This document shows positions 14,574-24,132 of a stretch of DNA of 64,000 bases, piece by piece. The notes under the pieces are model-generated. The model did no database searches and was not told the DNA's origin. It saw only the letters and a program-made list of their open reading frames with translations. The stretch's first letter is position 1. Each line of letters opens with the position of its first letter. This stretch comes from Aromatoleum buckelii (GTDB taxonomy: Bacteria > Pseudomonadota > Gammaproteobacteria > Burkholderiales > Rhodocyclaceae): NCBI RefSeq assembly GCF_012910785.2, contig NZ_WTVH02000010.1, positions 868,001 to 932,000 on the forward strand, given 5' to 3'. Made by a program: the position numbers and the translations under genes.

Positions 14574-16655
14574 TCACCGGCTTTGCGCCGCTACGCCCGC
14601 GGTGTTTCCGAGCAGGCTCTGCGTGGCAGTCTGCACGAATGCATGCAACATGCCGCGCAGCTGCGCTTCGTCCGCGGCATTGTTCACCCGCGTGCTGCCG
14701 GGGGCGTCGCCGAGCCGGTAATCATAGAGCCGCGGCGACATGCCCTTCGGTTCGACGAGGATGCGGCTTCCCCTGAGGATCGCGATCGTCTGGTCGCTCC
14801 CCGACGGTTTGATGACGCCGATGCCTTCGTCTCCTGCCGGCAGGTTGAGCAGATCGCGTCCCCAGCACTGGTGACGCACCTCGCCGCCGAAGCGTCCCAT
14901 GATCGTTGGAACGATGTCGATCTGCGTTCCGACGGAATCGTGCCGCGTGCCGAAAGCCTGCTGGATGCCGGGTCCGATCAGCAACAGCGGAACATTGAAG
15001 CGGTGCAGGTCCATCTCGGTGATCTGTTCGTCGGCGCCGAAGCCGTGGTCGCCGACAATGACGAACAAGGTGTCGCGGAAATATTCCGACTTGCGCGCTT
15101 TCTCGAAGAACTGCCCGAGCGCCCAGTCCGAATAGCGCATTGCGGTCAGATGATCGTCGAGCGGACCGTGGCCGGTGACCGGCTCGACGGGCAGCGTCTG
15201 CGGCAACGCGTACGGCGTATGGTTCGACAACGTTTGCAGCAGCGCGTAGAACGGCTTGCCGCCGGAATCCTTCTGCAGTTCCTCGGCCGCGCGGTCGAAC
15301 ATGTCCTGGTCCGACACGCCCCAGGTCGGGTCCGAAACCACGGGGTCGATGAAGTCATTGCGGCCGATGAAGCGCGTCATGCCCTGGTTGCCGAAAAAGC
15401 CGGACTGGTTGTCCCACGCGAAATCGCCGTTATACACATAGACGTCGTTGAACTCGCGCGCCCGCAGCAGCTGCGGGAGACCGGAAAAACGGTGTCCCCC
15501 TTCCGGCATCTGCATCAGGTATTCGAAGCCCGGCAGGTTCGGGAAGCACGCCATCGTCGCGAACATGCCCTGATGGGTGTGCGTGCCATTCGAGAAGAAG
15601 CGCGTGAACAGCACGCCTTCGCGCGCGAGCCGGTCGAATTGCGGCGTGATTCCATCCTTGCTGCCGAGCGCGCCGACGTAATGCCCGGCGAAGCTCTCGA
15701 GCAGGATCACGACGACGTTGCGGATCGGCAACGTGCCGGCGGCGGGCGGAGTGACGTCGCGGCGGATGTTCGCGCTCTCTGCATCGACGAGGCGGTCGCC
15801 CGGGGTCAGCAACATGCTGCGCACGATCCGGGTCGCTTCGTGCTGCGGCATCGAAGCTTTCCACATCTTGTCGCCGGACTCGAGGAATCGGCTCTTCGCC
15901 GCGGCGACGAGAGTGAGAGTGCCGTTGAGCCCGAGCTGGTTCGCGAACATCGAGTCGGTCGTGTAGGCGTCGCCCCAGCGCAGCGGCGGTCCCTGGCGCA
16001 GCGTGCCGCGCGCGGCAACGACCGAAACCGCCAGGCACAGCACCAGTGCAAGCCAGCGCGGGCCCGCATCGAAACGGCGTGCGCTGCGGGAATCATCGCG
16101 CCGGGGCGCGGTCAGCCGGTCGATGACGGCGAAGAGCCGGAACAACCCCCAGCTTGCCAGCAGCCAGGCCGCCAGGTAGCGCAGCACTGGGAAGCCGTGC
16201 CACAACATGCTGAGCACAGTCGCCGGATCTTCACGCAGGTACTGGAAGACCAGGCTGTTGAGGCGCTGGTGGAATTCCCGGTAGAAGTCGAGTTCGATCA
16301 CGCCGAGGAACAGCGAAACGCTCGCCGCCGCCGTCAGCCAGGCCCTGTGCGCGCTTCGCGCTGCCATCGCCCGCCCGGCCGCCATCGCCAGGATCAGCGG
16401 TGCGCAGAGGTACACGACGAGCCGCAGGTCGAATCGCAGGCCGGTCAGGAACGCTTCGACGAAGGGTGCGATCGGCGTGTCGCCGATCAACGCCCGGTTG
16501 TAGATGAGCAGCGCAATGCGCAGCGCGGTGAACATCAGCAACAATGCGATTGCGGACAGCGCCATGAATGCGAGATGGGAGCCGAGCGTGGGTGCCCGGT
16601 GAAGCTGCTGCTCGGGGATGGGATGGCCCGGCGCCGAGATGGAGCGTGTCATCAT
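14574..16655 (-). CDS. LTA-synthase-like sulfatase-fold membrane transferase
   Basis: 693 residues from ATG 16653-16655, overlapping the cytochrome b561 stop by 4 bases. Five N-terminal hydrophobic helices (to about residue 210) precede a large extracytoplasmic sulfatase/alkaline-phosphatase-fold domain: NVVVILLESFAG holds the metal-binding Glu, NGTHTHQGMFAT the catalytic Thr region (GxHT), and FVIVGDHGFG the Asp/His metal pair. This is the layout of LtaS and of Gram-negative phosphoglycerol transferases such as OpgB. With a cyclic glucan synthase also in this window, transfer of phosphoglycerol to glucans or another envelope polymer is a fair guess, but the two genes are far apart. Confidence 0.82.
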   Translation of the reverse strand: MMTRSISAPGHPIPEQQLHRAPTLGSHLAFMALSAIALLLMFTALRIALLIYNRALIGDTPIAPFVEAFLTGLRFDLRLVVYLCAPLILAMAAGRAMAARSAHRAWLTAAASVSLFLGVIELDFYREFHQRLNSLVFQYLREDPATVLSMLWHGFPVLRYLAAWLLASWGLFRLFAVIDRLTAPRRDDSRSARRFDAGPRWLALVLCLAVSVVAARGTLRQGPPLRWGDAYTTDSMFANQLGLNGTLTLVAAAKSRFLESGDKMWKASMPQHEATRIVRSMLLTPGDRLVDAESANIRRDVTPPAAGTLPIRNVVVILLESFAGHYVGALGSKDGITPQFDRLAREGVLFTRFFSNGTHTHQGMFATMACFPNLPGFEYLMQMPEGGHRFSGLPQLLRAREFNDVYVYNGDFAWDNQSGFFGNQGMTRFIGRNDFIDPVVSDPTWGVSDQDMFDRAAEELQKDSGGKPFYALLQTLSNHTPYALPQTLPVEPVTGHGPLDDHLTAMRYSDWALGQFFEKARKSEYFRDTLFVIVGDHGFGADEQITEMDLHRFNVPLLLIGPGIQQAFGTRHDSVGTQIDIVPTIMGRFGGEVRHQCWGRDLLNLPAGDEGIGVIKPSGSDQTIAILRGSRILVEPKGMSPRLYDYRLGDAPGSTRVNNAADEAQLRGMLHAFVQTATQSLLGNTAGVAAQSR

Positions 16656-17206
16656 CGCCGCCGACTCGCTTGGGAACGGACTTTGACTCCCGTCAGCATC
16701 GCCCCGATGAGATTCGTGCGTTCGCGGTGGCTCATCAAGACAGCGGCCGCGGCGTGCAGTCCGGCCAGGCCGATCAGCGTCGAGGCCAGCGTTGCGTGGA
16801 GTTCCTGCAGCCACTCTTCGCCCCAGAAAGCGTCCAGGGTCTGCATGAAACCGGTAACGCCGAGGCCCAGCACCAGCGCCATCAGCACGAGCATCATGAC
16901 TGCGCCCAGGGGGTTGTGGCCGGCGTGAAAGTCCGGCTCGCCCCGAATCATCCTGCGCAGGTGTTCGCGGATGCCGGCAGCGGTCGGAAGGAAGTCGGCA
17001 AAGCGCGCGTGTCGCGAACCGACGAATCCCCACACGATGCGGGCGCCGACGAGCCCGCTGGCGACATAGCCGATCCACTCGTGGAGTATCTCGCCGTCGT
17101 CGATGACGAAGAAGTTCAGGAATACGCAGGACGCCAGTGTCCAGTGGAACACCCGCACAAACGGATCCCAGACGCGAATCGCCCTGGCAGGATCGGGATC
17201 TCTCAT
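16652..17206 (-). CDS. Cytochrome b561-type di-haem membrane protein
   Basis: 184 residues from ATG 17204-17206. Four transmembrane helices with His residues at the expected places: RVFHWTLASCVFLNFF (helix 1), LHEWIGYVASGLVGARIVWGFVGSRHARFADF (helix 2, a diagnostic motif), GHNPLGAVMMLVLMALVLG (helix 3) and ELHATLASTLIGLAGLHAAAAVLMSHRER (helix 4). It carries electrons across or within the inner membrane. The pairing with a PepSY-domain protein upstream is common and suggests a cytochrome-b partner in periplasmic electron transfer. It is translationally coupled to the downstream sulfatase-fold protein, which is an odd partner. Confidence 0.85.
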   Translation of the reverse strand: MRDPDPARAIRVWDPFVRVFHWTLASCVFLNFFVIDDGEILHEWIGYVASGLVGARIVWGFVGSRHARFADFLPTAAGIREHLRRMIRGEPDFHAGHNPLGAVMMLVLMALVLGLGVTGFMQTLDAFWGEEWLQELHATLASTLIGLAGLHAAAAVLMSHRERTNLIGAMLTGVKVRSQASRRR

Positions 17207-17279
17207 CGTCGTCCTCTCAGCGATAGGTAGCCAGGCTCCCCGAGAGAGCCCGCTCGGCATGCCGTGAAAAGCGCGTCGT

Positions 17280-17540
17280 TCAGCGCTTGGTTTCAAGTAC
17301 GGCTGCCGTGGCCGGGTCGAAGTAGATCTCGACCTTCTTGCCGTCCTTGTCGAAACCGTAGATTTCGTAGCACTTGCCCTTGGTCACCTTGAAGGTCTTG
17401 ATCTGGTAGCCCTGGGCTTCGAGGCGGGCCTTGAAGTCGGATTCCTTCATCCACTGTTCCTGCGGCACGTTGCAGGTCGGGCCGGCGATCGCGGCGGTGG
17501 CGGAAAGGGCAATGACGGTCGATGCGAGCAGCTTTTTCAT
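17280..17540 (-). CDS. Small secreted PepSY-domain protein
   Basis: 86 residues from ATG 17538-17540. A clear signal peptide (MKKLLASTVIALSATAAIA) is followed by about 65 residues that fit a PepSY_2 domain: the helix WMKESDFKARLEAQGYQIKTFKV, the strand KCYEIYGFDKDGKKVEIYFDP and the end AAVLETKR. Two cysteines (CNVP and GKCYE) could form a disulfide. It is periplasmic and lies 73 bases before the cytochrome b561 gene in the same direction, an association seen in many proteobacteria. Confidence 0.8.
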   Translation of the reverse strand: MKKLLASTVIALSATAAIAGPTCNVPQEQWMKESDFKARLEAQGYQIKTFKVTKGKCYEIYGFDKDGKKVEIYFDPATAAVLETKR

Positions 17541-17767
17541 ATGCGCGTCCTGATTCGGTTGGCGTACCCCGGTCGGGGCACGGACGGAATCTAAACGCAT
17601 GAACATGAACAAAACCTGAACTGCAATCGCGCGTTGCAATCACCTCGCGAAGTTTCCGGGCGCAGAAGGCCGCTGGCGATGAGCGCCTTCGGGGTGGCGA
17701 GGCCGGAATGGAGACGGAGCCGATCGTGTCGTCGCGCCTCGGTCCTGCAGGGCGGTCGGCGGGGATT

Positions 17768-18754
17768 TCAGTCGGGCACGAGAACGACCGCGCCCTGTAT
17801 CTGCCCGCGACGCAGCGCGAGCAGCGCGTCGTTCGCGCGTTCCAGCGGAAAATGTTCGATATGCGTACGGATTGGCGCTGCGGCGGCGATCTCGAGAAAA
17901 CGCCTGCCGTCTTCACGCGTCAGGTTCGCAACCGAGCGGATGACGCGCTCGCCCCACAGGATCTCGTACGGAAACGACGGGATGTCGCTCATGTGGATGC
18001 CGGCGCAGATGACCGTGCCGCCTTTTCTCAGCTGGCGCAGCGCCGCCGGCACGAGTTCGCCTGCGGGGGCGAAGATCAGCGCCGCGTCGAGTGCGTCGGG
18101 CGCGTTCTCGCCTGCGGCGCCTGCCCAGGTGGCGCCGAGCTCTCTCGCGAACGCCTGACTCGCGTCGTCACCGGGGCGCGTGAAAGCGTAGAACGGCCGG
18201 CGCTGATGGGCGAGCAGCTGCGCCAGGATATGCGCTGCGGCGCCGAAACCATAGATGCCGATGCGTTGCGCGCTGCCTGCCATGCTCAGTGCGCGATAGC
18301 CGATCAGCCCCGCGCACAGCAGCGGCGCGAGTTCGGCAGCGGGTTGCGAGTCCGGCAGCGCAAAGCAGAAGCGCTGGTCGGCGACGGTGTATTCGGCGTA
18401 GCCGCCGGGCAGCTGGTAACCGGTGAAGCGCGCGTCGTCGCAGAGATTTTCGCGGCCCTCGGCGCAGTATCCGCAATGGCCGCAAGTCCGGCCAAGCCAA
18501 GGTACGCCGACACGCTGGCCGGGCGCGAAACCGCTCGCCCCGGCGCCCAGCGCGACGACCCGCCCGACGATCTCGTGGCCGGGAATGACCGGCAGCCGCG
18601 GCTCGGGGAGTTCGCCGTCGACGAGATGCAGGTCGGTGCGGCAGACCCCGCACGCTTCGACCCGCAGCAGAATTTCCCCGACACCCGGCTGCGGCACCGG
18701 AAGCTCGGCCAGCCGCAAGGGCGTGTCGGGAGCGTCGAGAACCATCGCGCGCAT
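17768..18754 (-). CDS. Zinc-dependent alcohol dehydrogenase (MDR family, AdhA-like)
   Basis: 328 residues. It has a GroES-like catalytic zinc site (ACGVCRTDLHLVDGELP and GHEIVGRV), a structural zinc lobe (GRTCGHCGYCAEGRENLC, four Cys) and a Rossmann NAD(P) site (IGIYGFGAAAHIL). The short length and the sequence GYQLPGGYAEY fit the subfamily often annotated as zinc-binding alcohol dehydrogenase family 2. It oxidises an alcohol or reduces an aldehyde; the substrate cannot be read from sequence. The gene is monocistronic by spacing. The 227 bases between it and the PepSY gene hold no recognisable signal. Confidence 0.87.
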   Translation of the reverse strand: MRAMVLDAPDTPLRLAELPVPQPGVGEILLRVEACGVCRTDLHLVDGELPEPRLPVIPGHEIVGRVVALGAGASGFAPGQRVGVPWLGRTCGHCGYCAEGRENLCDDARFTGYQLPGGYAEYTVADQRFCFALPDSQPAAELAPLLCAGLIGYRALSMAGSAQRIGIYGFGAAAHILAQLLAHQRRPFYAFTRPGDDASQAFARELGATWAGAAGENAPDALDAALIFAPAGELVPAALRQLRKGGTVICAGIHMSDIPSFPYEILWGERVIRSVANLTREDGRRFLEIAAAAPIRTHIEHFPLERANDALLALRRGQIQGAVVLVPD

Positions 18755-18852
18755 GTCGGATCCCTCCCGGGCAGGTTGATCGGCCCGAATGGAATCATAG
18801 CGCGCGGCGCGGCGACGAGCGCCGCTGCGTCCGCACGCGGTGCGCGGAAGGG

Positions 18853-20067
18853 TCAGGCAGCGGCGGTGCCCGGCTCCTGCAGCACGGTGGCCATCGCTTT
18901 CGCGACGTAATCGACGTTACCCCGGTTGAGGCCGGCGACGCACATGCGGCCGGACTGCACGACGTACACGGCGAACTCCTCGCGCAGGCGATCGACCTGC
19001 CCCGGCGTCAGCCCGGTGTAGCTGAACATGCCGCGCTGCTTGACGAAGTAGCTGAAATCGCGCCCCGGCAACGTGCTGCTCAGCACTTCGTAGAGCTTCT
19101 GGCGCATCGCCTTGATGCGCTCGCGCATCCCGCGCACCTCGACGACCCATTCCTCGTGCAGTCCGGCATCGTTCATGACCGCGGCGGCGACCCGGCCGCC
19201 ATGTACGGGCGGGCTCGAGTAGTTGCGGCGCACGGTGAATTTCAGCTGGCCGAGCACGCGTTCGGCTTCGTCGGCATCCTTGCACACGACCGACAGGCCG
19301 CCGCAGCGCTCGCCGTAGAACGACAGGTTCTTCGAGAACGAGTTGCTGACGAAGAAACTCACGCCGGCGTCGGCCATCGCGCGGATCGCGTAGGCGTCGT
19401 CGTCGAGGTTGTCGCCGAAGCCCTGGTAGGCGATGTCGAGGAACGGGATCAGCCGGCGCGACGCCGCCACCGCGATCACTTCCTGCCACTGTGCTTTGGA
19501 CAGGTCGACGCCGGTCGGGTTATGGCAGCACGGATGCAGCAGCACGATGCTCTGCGCGGGCAGCGACTGCAGCGTCGCGAGCATCTCGTTAAAGCGCACG
19601 CCGCCGCTCGCCGCGTCGTAGTACGGGTAGTCGTGCACTTCGATGCCGGCGCCCTCGAAGATCGAACGATGGTTGTCCCAGGTCGGGTCGCTGACCCACA
19701 CTTCGCTCGCCGGAAAATACCGTTTGAGCAGGTCGGCGCCGACCTTCAATGCGCCCGAGCCTCCGATGGTCTGGATCGTCGCGATGCGCCCGGCTCGCAG
19801 CGCCGCGCTGTCCGCGCCGAACAGGAGTTTCTGCACGGCGGCGCGAAAGTCGGCCGCCCCTTCCATCGGCAGATAGGGGCGCGGGCCCGGATTCGCCGCC
19901 AGCGCCGCCTCGGCCTTCTCGACCGAGCCGAGCAGCGGGATGCGGCCGTCTTCGTCGTAGTAGAGCCCGATGCCGAGGTTCACTTTCTGCGGGCGCGGGT
20001 CGCGGTGGAAAGTTTCGACGAGGGAGAGGATGGGGTCGCCGGGATAGGCGTCGACGTGCTCGAACAT
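18853..20067 (-). CDS. tyrB: Aromatic amino acid / aspartate aminotransferase
   Basis: 404 residues, class I PLP aminotransferase close to E. coli TyrB/AspC. Motifs in order: [17 protein letters not shown] (N-terminal arm), [48 protein letters not shown], the PLP lysine in [19 protein letters not shown] (about residue 246), and the substrate-carboxylate Arg in [10 protein letters not shown]. It interconverts aromatic amino acids or aspartate with their 2-oxo acids. In denitrifying aromatic degraders this enzyme often starts phenylalanine breakdown, but no pathway genes are adjacent. The 78 bases up to the next gene hold nothing obvious. Confidence 0.9.
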   Translation of the reverse strand: MFEHVDAYPGDPILSLVETFHRDPRPQKVNLGIGLYYDEDGRIPLLGSVEKAEAALAANPGPRPYLPMEGAADFRAAVQKLLFGADSAALRAGRIATIQTIGGSGALKVGADLLKRYFPASEVWVSDPTWDNHRSIFEGAGIEVHDYPYYDAASGGVRFNEMLATLQSLPAQSIVLLHPCCHNPTGVDLSKAQWQEVIAVAASRRLIPFLDIAYQGFGDNLDDDAYAIRAMADAGVSFFVSNSFSKNLSFYGERCGGLSVVCKDADEAERVLGQLKFTVRRNYSSPPVHGGRVAAAVMNDAGLHEEWVVEVRGMRERIKAMRQKLYEVLSSTLPGRDFSYFVKQRGMFSYTGLTPGQVDRLREEFAVYVVQSGRMCVAGLNRGNVDYVAKAMATVLQEPGTAAA

Positions 20068-20145
20068 GGGAAAGCAGGTCCTTTGCAGTGGTGGGTGGAA
20101 TTCGGGGTTAATTCGGGGGTTATCGTGACAGGTGCCGCGTACAAG

Positions 20146-21147
20146 TCAAACGAGCCCGCGGGCGCGCAGTTCGTCCTTGAGGTAGGCGTAGAAGATCGGC
20201 GCCGCGACGACGCCCGGCAGGCCGAAAGCGGCCTCCATCACGAGCATCGCCAACAGCAGCTCCCACGCCTTGGCGCGGATCTCGCCGCCGACTATCCGGG
20301 CGTTGAGGAAATATTCCGCCTTGTGCACGCTGACCAGGAATGCCAGCGAACCGAGAGCGACCTGCGGCGAATGGGCGAAGCTGACGACGATGATGACGGT
20401 GTTCGAGATCAGGTTGCCGATGATCGGCAGCAGGCCGGCGATGAACGTCACCGCGATCATCGTCTTGACCAACGGCAGTTGCACGCCGAGCAGCGGCAGC
20501 ACGGCCAGCAGATACAGCGCGGTGAAGAAGGCATTGATCGCCGAGATCTTCACTTGCGCGAAGACGATGCGGCGGAAAGCGTCGGCGAGCCGTCCGGCAC
20601 GCTCGCTCAGCGCGCGGGCGAGCGGCGCATATTCCTGGCCGGCTTGCAGCTCGTGCAGCGAAACCATGGCGCCGATGATCAGGCCGACGACGATGTGGGC
20701 CATGACGACGCCCGCTTCCTTGCCCACCCCTCCGACTTCGATCGCATGTTCCCGCAGCCAGCGCGATATCGCTTCCTTGATCGGATCGACGCCGTTCGGA
20801 AAGTGGTCGACGACCCACGGCGGCACCGATTCGCGCAGCCCTTCGATGATCGTCGCCATGCGGGTGAGCAGGTTCGCGAGATCACCCGCGTCGCTGCGGA
20901 AAAAAGCGACCACGCCCAGAACCATCGCCACGACCACGATCGTGGCCACCCCAACGACCAGCACCAGCGCGGCTGGTTTGCTTCGCCGCCCCGAGAGCTG
21001 CTTCGGCAGCCGTGGGGCGAGCAGATGGACCAGTTCGTGAACCAGCAGCCCGGTTAGCAGCGCCGGCAACAGGTCCAGGCGCAGCACCAGGAAAAGGGAC
21101 GCCGCCGCAAGGACCCAGGCGGCGATCAGCGCATAGCGTTCGGTCAA
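20146..21147 (-). CDS. AI-2E family (PerM-like) transporter
   Basis: 333 residues from TTG 21145-21147. About seven to eight hydrophobic helices, with the family's central charged region and the conserved segment FIAGLLPIIGNLISNTVIIVVSF (normally FIxxxIPxxGpxi) and the C-terminal VHKAEYFLNARIVGGEIRAKAW, equivalent to the hxxENxlxPxixG motif. Members export autoinducer-2 in E. coli (TqsA), act as Na+/H+ antiporters, or have no known substrate. The C-terminus ends FYAYLKDELRARGLV. The gene lies 47 bases upstream of trmA on the same strand order and may be co-transcribed. Confidence 0.82.
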   Translation of the reverse strand: MTERYALIAAWVLAAASLFLVLRLDLLPALLTGLLVHELVHLLAPRLPKQLSGRRSKPAALVLVVGVATIVVVAMVLGVVAFFRSDAGDLANLLTRMATIIEGLRESVPPWVVDHFPNGVDPIKEAISRWLREHAIEVGGVGKEAGVVMAHIVVGLIIGAMVSLHELQAGQEYAPLARALSERAGRLADAFRRIVFAQVKISAINAFFTALYLLAVLPLLGVQLPLVKTMIAVTFIAGLLPIIGNLISNTVIIVVSFAHSPQVALGSLAFLVSVHKAEYFLNARIVGGEIRAKAWELLLAMLVMEAAFGLPGVVAAPIFYAYLKDELRARGLV

Positions 21148-21194
21148 GATCGAAACCGTTCCCTATTGCCGGTCCATGCCGCCCGCGGCCCGCT

Positions 21195-22295
21195 TCATCT
21201 GACGCCTGCGCGCCGCGTCAGCAGCAACCCGCACTCGAGATGCCGGGTGTAGGGAAACTGGTCGAACACCGCCGCGGCTGCGATGCCGTGCGTCCCCTGC
21301 AGCGCAGCGACGTTTTCCTGCAGCGTATGCGGGTTGCAGGAGATATACAGGATACGGTCGAAACCGCGCGCGAGCTCGATCGTCGGCGCGTCCAGCCCGC
21401 TGCGCGGCGGGTCGACGAACAGCGTCGAGAACCGATAGCTGTCGAGGTCCACGTCCTTCATGCGCCGGAATTCGCGCGTGCGGGCGAGCGCGGCGCTGAT
21501 CTCGTCGCTCGACATGCGCACCATCGCGACATTGCCGATGTCGTTCGCGGCGAGGTTGTAGTGTGCAGCTTCGACCGACGTCTTGCTGACTTCGGTGGCA
21601 AGCACCCGATCGAACAGCGGTGCCAGCGCGACGGTAAAGTTGCCGTTGCCGCAATACAGCTCGAGCAGGTCGCCGCCGGCTCCGCGCGCCTGTTCGCATG
21701 CCCAGCCGAGCATCTGCCGGTTTACGCCGCCGTTGGGTTGCGTGAAGCTGCCTTCGATCTGCTTGTATCGGAGCTGGCGCCCGTCGAGCCCGAACTGTTC
21801 CAGCACCCAGTCTCGGTCCAGCACGATCTTCTGCTTGCGGCTGCGTCCAATGAGTTGCACGCCGAGTTCGGCCGCGAGTTCGCGGGCTGCCCCTTCCCAG
21901 CTTTCGTCGAGCGGCCGGTGGTAGATCAGGCTGATCATCAGTTCGCCGCGGAGGGTGGCGAGAAACTCGACCTGGAACAGCCGGCGCTTCAGGGTTTCGC
22001 TGGCCTGCAGCCGTTCGCGCAGCCGCGGCATTGCCGCGCAGATCGGCTCGGCGGCGATGTCGAACTGCTCGATCGCGATCGGCTGCTTCGGCTCGGCCGG
22101 GTCGAACATTGCATAATCGACGCGCTCGCCATCGTGCCACATGCGGAATTCGGCGCGCAGCCGATAGTGCAGCGGCGCGGAGGGGAAGACCGTTGGCTCG
22201 GGGACGGCAAAGGGGGCGAAAGCGTGTTTGAACTGTGTCACTTTGTCCGCGAGCTGCGACGCGTATTCGGCGGGGTCGATGGCGGGTAGGGGCAT
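21195..22295 (-). CDS. trmA: tRNA (uracil-5-)-methyltransferase TrmA
   Basis: 366 residues from ATG 22293-22295, the same length as E. coli TrmA. It methylates U54 in the T-loop of tRNAs using S-adenosylmethionine. Visible features: the N-terminal PSAPLHYRLRAEFRMWHDG of TrmA, FTQPNGGVNRQML, the SAM motif DLLELYCGNGNFTVALA, LFVDPPRSGLD, the catalytic nucleophile in YISC320NPHTL, and the C-terminal FDQFPYTRHLECGLLLTR. It lacks the TRAM domain and Fe-S cysteines of the RlmD/RumA relatives, which supports TrmA. The frame stays open far upstream, but only this start gives the conserved N-terminus. Confidence 0.95.
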   Translation of the reverse strand: MPLPAIDPAEYASQLADKVTQFKHAFAPFAVPEPTVFPSAPLHYRLRAEFRMWHDGERVDYAMFDPAEPKQPIAIEQFDIAAEPICAAMPRLRERLQASETLKRRLFQVEFLATLRGELMISLIYHRPLDESWEGAARELAAELGVQLIGRSRKQKIVLDRDWVLEQFGLDGRQLRYKQIEGSFTQPNGGVNRQMLGWACEQARGAGGDLLELYCGNGNFTVALAPLFDRVLATEVSKTSVEAAHYNLAANDIGNVAMVRMSSDEISAALARTREFRRMKDVDLDSYRFSTLFVDPPRSGLDAPTIELARGFDRILYISCNPHTLQENVAALQGTHGIAAAAVFDQFPYTRHLECGLLLTRRAGVR

Positions 22296-22463
22296 GAAAT
22301 CCGTGGATATTGCCGAGGGTATTGCGGTGTGTATGAGGGCCGTTTCCGGGCGAAGCGCGCGAAACGGCGAAAAAGCCGCGACGCCCGGTAGTCCGGGCTC
22401 TCGGCCGAGGACGAAATATACCCTTGTCCGTCGCGGCACGCCGGAAAGGCGTAGGCTTCTGCA

Positions 22464-22967
22464 ATGAACGACGCAACTTCGAGTCCTTCTTTCTTCGATC
22501 AGGAGCCGCCGGAGTTTGAAGTCCTGATCGAGATTCCGAAAGGCAGCTTCGTCAAACGCGGCTCGACGGGTCACGTCGATTTCATCTCGCCGCTGCCATG
22601 CCCTTTCAATTACGGCTCGGTGCCGGCCTACATCGGGTGCGAAGGGGATCTGCTCGACGCGCTCGTGCTCGGACCGCGCCTGCCGCTCGGCAGCCGGGTC
22701 GTGACGAGAGCGTGGGGCGCGGTGATCCTGAGGGACCGCGGCATGACCGACGACAAGCTGGTGTGCGCCGCGCATCGCCCGAGTTCGGCCGAGTGCCGCG
22801 CGGTGCTGCGTTTCTTTCATCTTTACGCCCGCTGCAAGGGGTTGCTGAACCTGTGGAGGGGCCGCGCGGGGCGTAACGCCTGCGAAGGCTGGTGCCCAGT
22901 CGCCGAAGCGATGGGCCGGGCGCGACCGAGAGACGGGACGTGGAGCGGACCGGCGATCGGGTTCTGA
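22464..22967 (+). CDS. Divergent inorganic pyrophosphatase-like protein
   Basis: 167 residues. The core matches the soluble family I pyrophosphatase fold: FEVLIEIPKGS (E. coli VEIP), PCPFNYGSVPAYI (PCNYGYI), CEGDLLDALVLGPRLPLGS (DGDPVDVLVxxPxPxxxGS) and RDRGMTDDKLVC (D-x4-D-x-K). However, the first metal-ligand Asp is Glu, the Arg equivalent to R43 is missing, and the Tyr-Lys pair near the C-terminus has lost its Lys (FHLYARCKG). It could be a pyrophosphatase with altered activity or a relative with another role. It stands alone, divergent from trmA. Confidence 0.7.
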   Translation: MNDATSSPSFFDQEPPEFEVLIEIPKGSFVKRGSTGHVDFISPLPCPFNYGSVPAYIGCEGDLLDALVLGPRLPLGSRVVTRAWGAVILRDRGMTDDKLVCAAHRPSSAECRAVLRFFHLYARCKGLLNLWRGRAGRNACEGWCPVAEAMGRARPRDGTWSGPAIGF

Positions 22968-23148
22968 TCGGAGGGCGGCGAATGCTATCGCTACGGCTGC
23001 CCCATTCGGCACTCGCGGCGACGCGGGACTCGCCGTTGGCCCGTGGACAGCTGCTTTTGCCCGGATATTTCTCCGGAACTGCCGGCGCAGCGCCCCGTCA
23101 TTACGTCGAGTCGAACTGCCAGGCCATCCGGTCACACTGGAGGAAACC

Positions 23149-24132
23149 TTGACTCGCGAGACCCTGTCCCTTCACCCGGTGCCTCCCCCGTCGCCGCCGG
23201 CCGCCGATCTGCGGCGGTTGCCGATCACTGTCGTCATGAACGCCGGCTCCGGCCGCGAGGACAAGTCCGAAGCCGGCGCGGCGATCGAAAAAGTGCTGGA
23301 GGCGAGCGGCCGCGATGTCGAGCTGCTGGTCGCGAAGCGGCCGCGCGACCTGGCGGCGCTCGTTCGCGGGGCGGCCGATCGGCGCCCGGGCATCCTCGCG
23401 GCGGCCGGTGGCGACGGCACGCTCAACGCAGTCGCTGCGGTCGCGTACCAGCGCAGTTTGCCGTTCGCGGTGATCCCGCTCGGGACCTTCAACTATTTCG
23501 CCCGCGAACTCGGCATTCCGCTCGATCCGGCGGCTGCGGCGCAAGTGGCCGTGGACGGGTCGATCCGCCGTGTCGCGATCGGCGAGGTCAATGGCAGGGT
23601 CTTCCTCAACAACGCGAGCATCGGCCTGTACCGGCGCCTGCTCGAATGGCGTGAAGTGCACAAGCGCCGCTTCGGGCGCAACCGCTTCGTCGCGTTCGTC
23701 TCCGGGCTCGTCACGCTGATGCGCGAGCACCGTCCATATCGCCTGGCGCTGCAGATCGACGGCCACCCGCTGAACTTGTCGACGCTGACGGTGTTCTTCG
23801 GCCGCAATGCGTTGCAGATGGAGCAGCTCGGCCTCGACGAGGCGGTGTGCGTTGCGCGCGGCGAACTGGCGGTGCTCGCGCTGCGGGAGGTCGGTCGCCA
23901 TGACCTGCTGGCGCTGGTGCTGCGCGGCGCCCTGGCCCGCCTCGAAACCGCCGAAAACCTGCGCCAGTATTGCGCGCTGACGGTGCAGATCGAGCGGCTC
24001 GACGAGGGCACGCGGCATATCCGCGTCGCGCTCGACGGCGAACTCGTCGACTGCGAGCTGCCGCTCGTCGTGAGATCGGTGCCGGAGGCGTTGCAGGTTC
24101 TCGTGCCGGCAGTGCCGGAGGTGCGCGCGTGA
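23149..24132 (+). CDS. Diacylglycerol-kinase-catalytic-domain lipid kinase (YegS/LCB5 family)
   Basis: 327 residues from TTG 23149, with GGAGG 6 bases upstream. The DAGK catalytic domain is clear: ITVVMNAGSGRED (nucleotide loop), AAAGGDGTLNAVAAV (GGDGT signature), VIPLGTFNYFAREL and FLNNASIGLY; the C-terminal beta-domain ends in RVALDGELVDCELPLVV. It phosphorylates a lipid such as diacylglycerol or sphingosine-type bases. The stop overlaps the ATG of the metallophosphoesterase, so the two are translationally coupled and may act on the same lipid phosphate or signal. Confidence 0.88.
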   Translation: MTRETLSLHPVPPPSPPAADLRRLPITVVMNAGSGREDKSEAGAAIEKVLEASGRDVELLVAKRPRDLAALVRGAADRRPGILAAAGGDGTLNAVAAVAYQRSLPFAVIPLGTFNYFARELGIPLDPAAAAQVAVDGSIRRVAIGEVNGRVFLNNASIGLYRRLLEWREVHKRRFGRNRFVAFVSGLVTLMREHRPYRLALQIDGHPLNLSTLTVFFGRNALQMEQLGLDEAVCVARGELAVLALREVGRHDLLALVLRGALARLETAENLRQYCALTVQIERLDEGTRHIRVALDGELVDCELPLVVRSVPEALQVLVPAVPEVRA

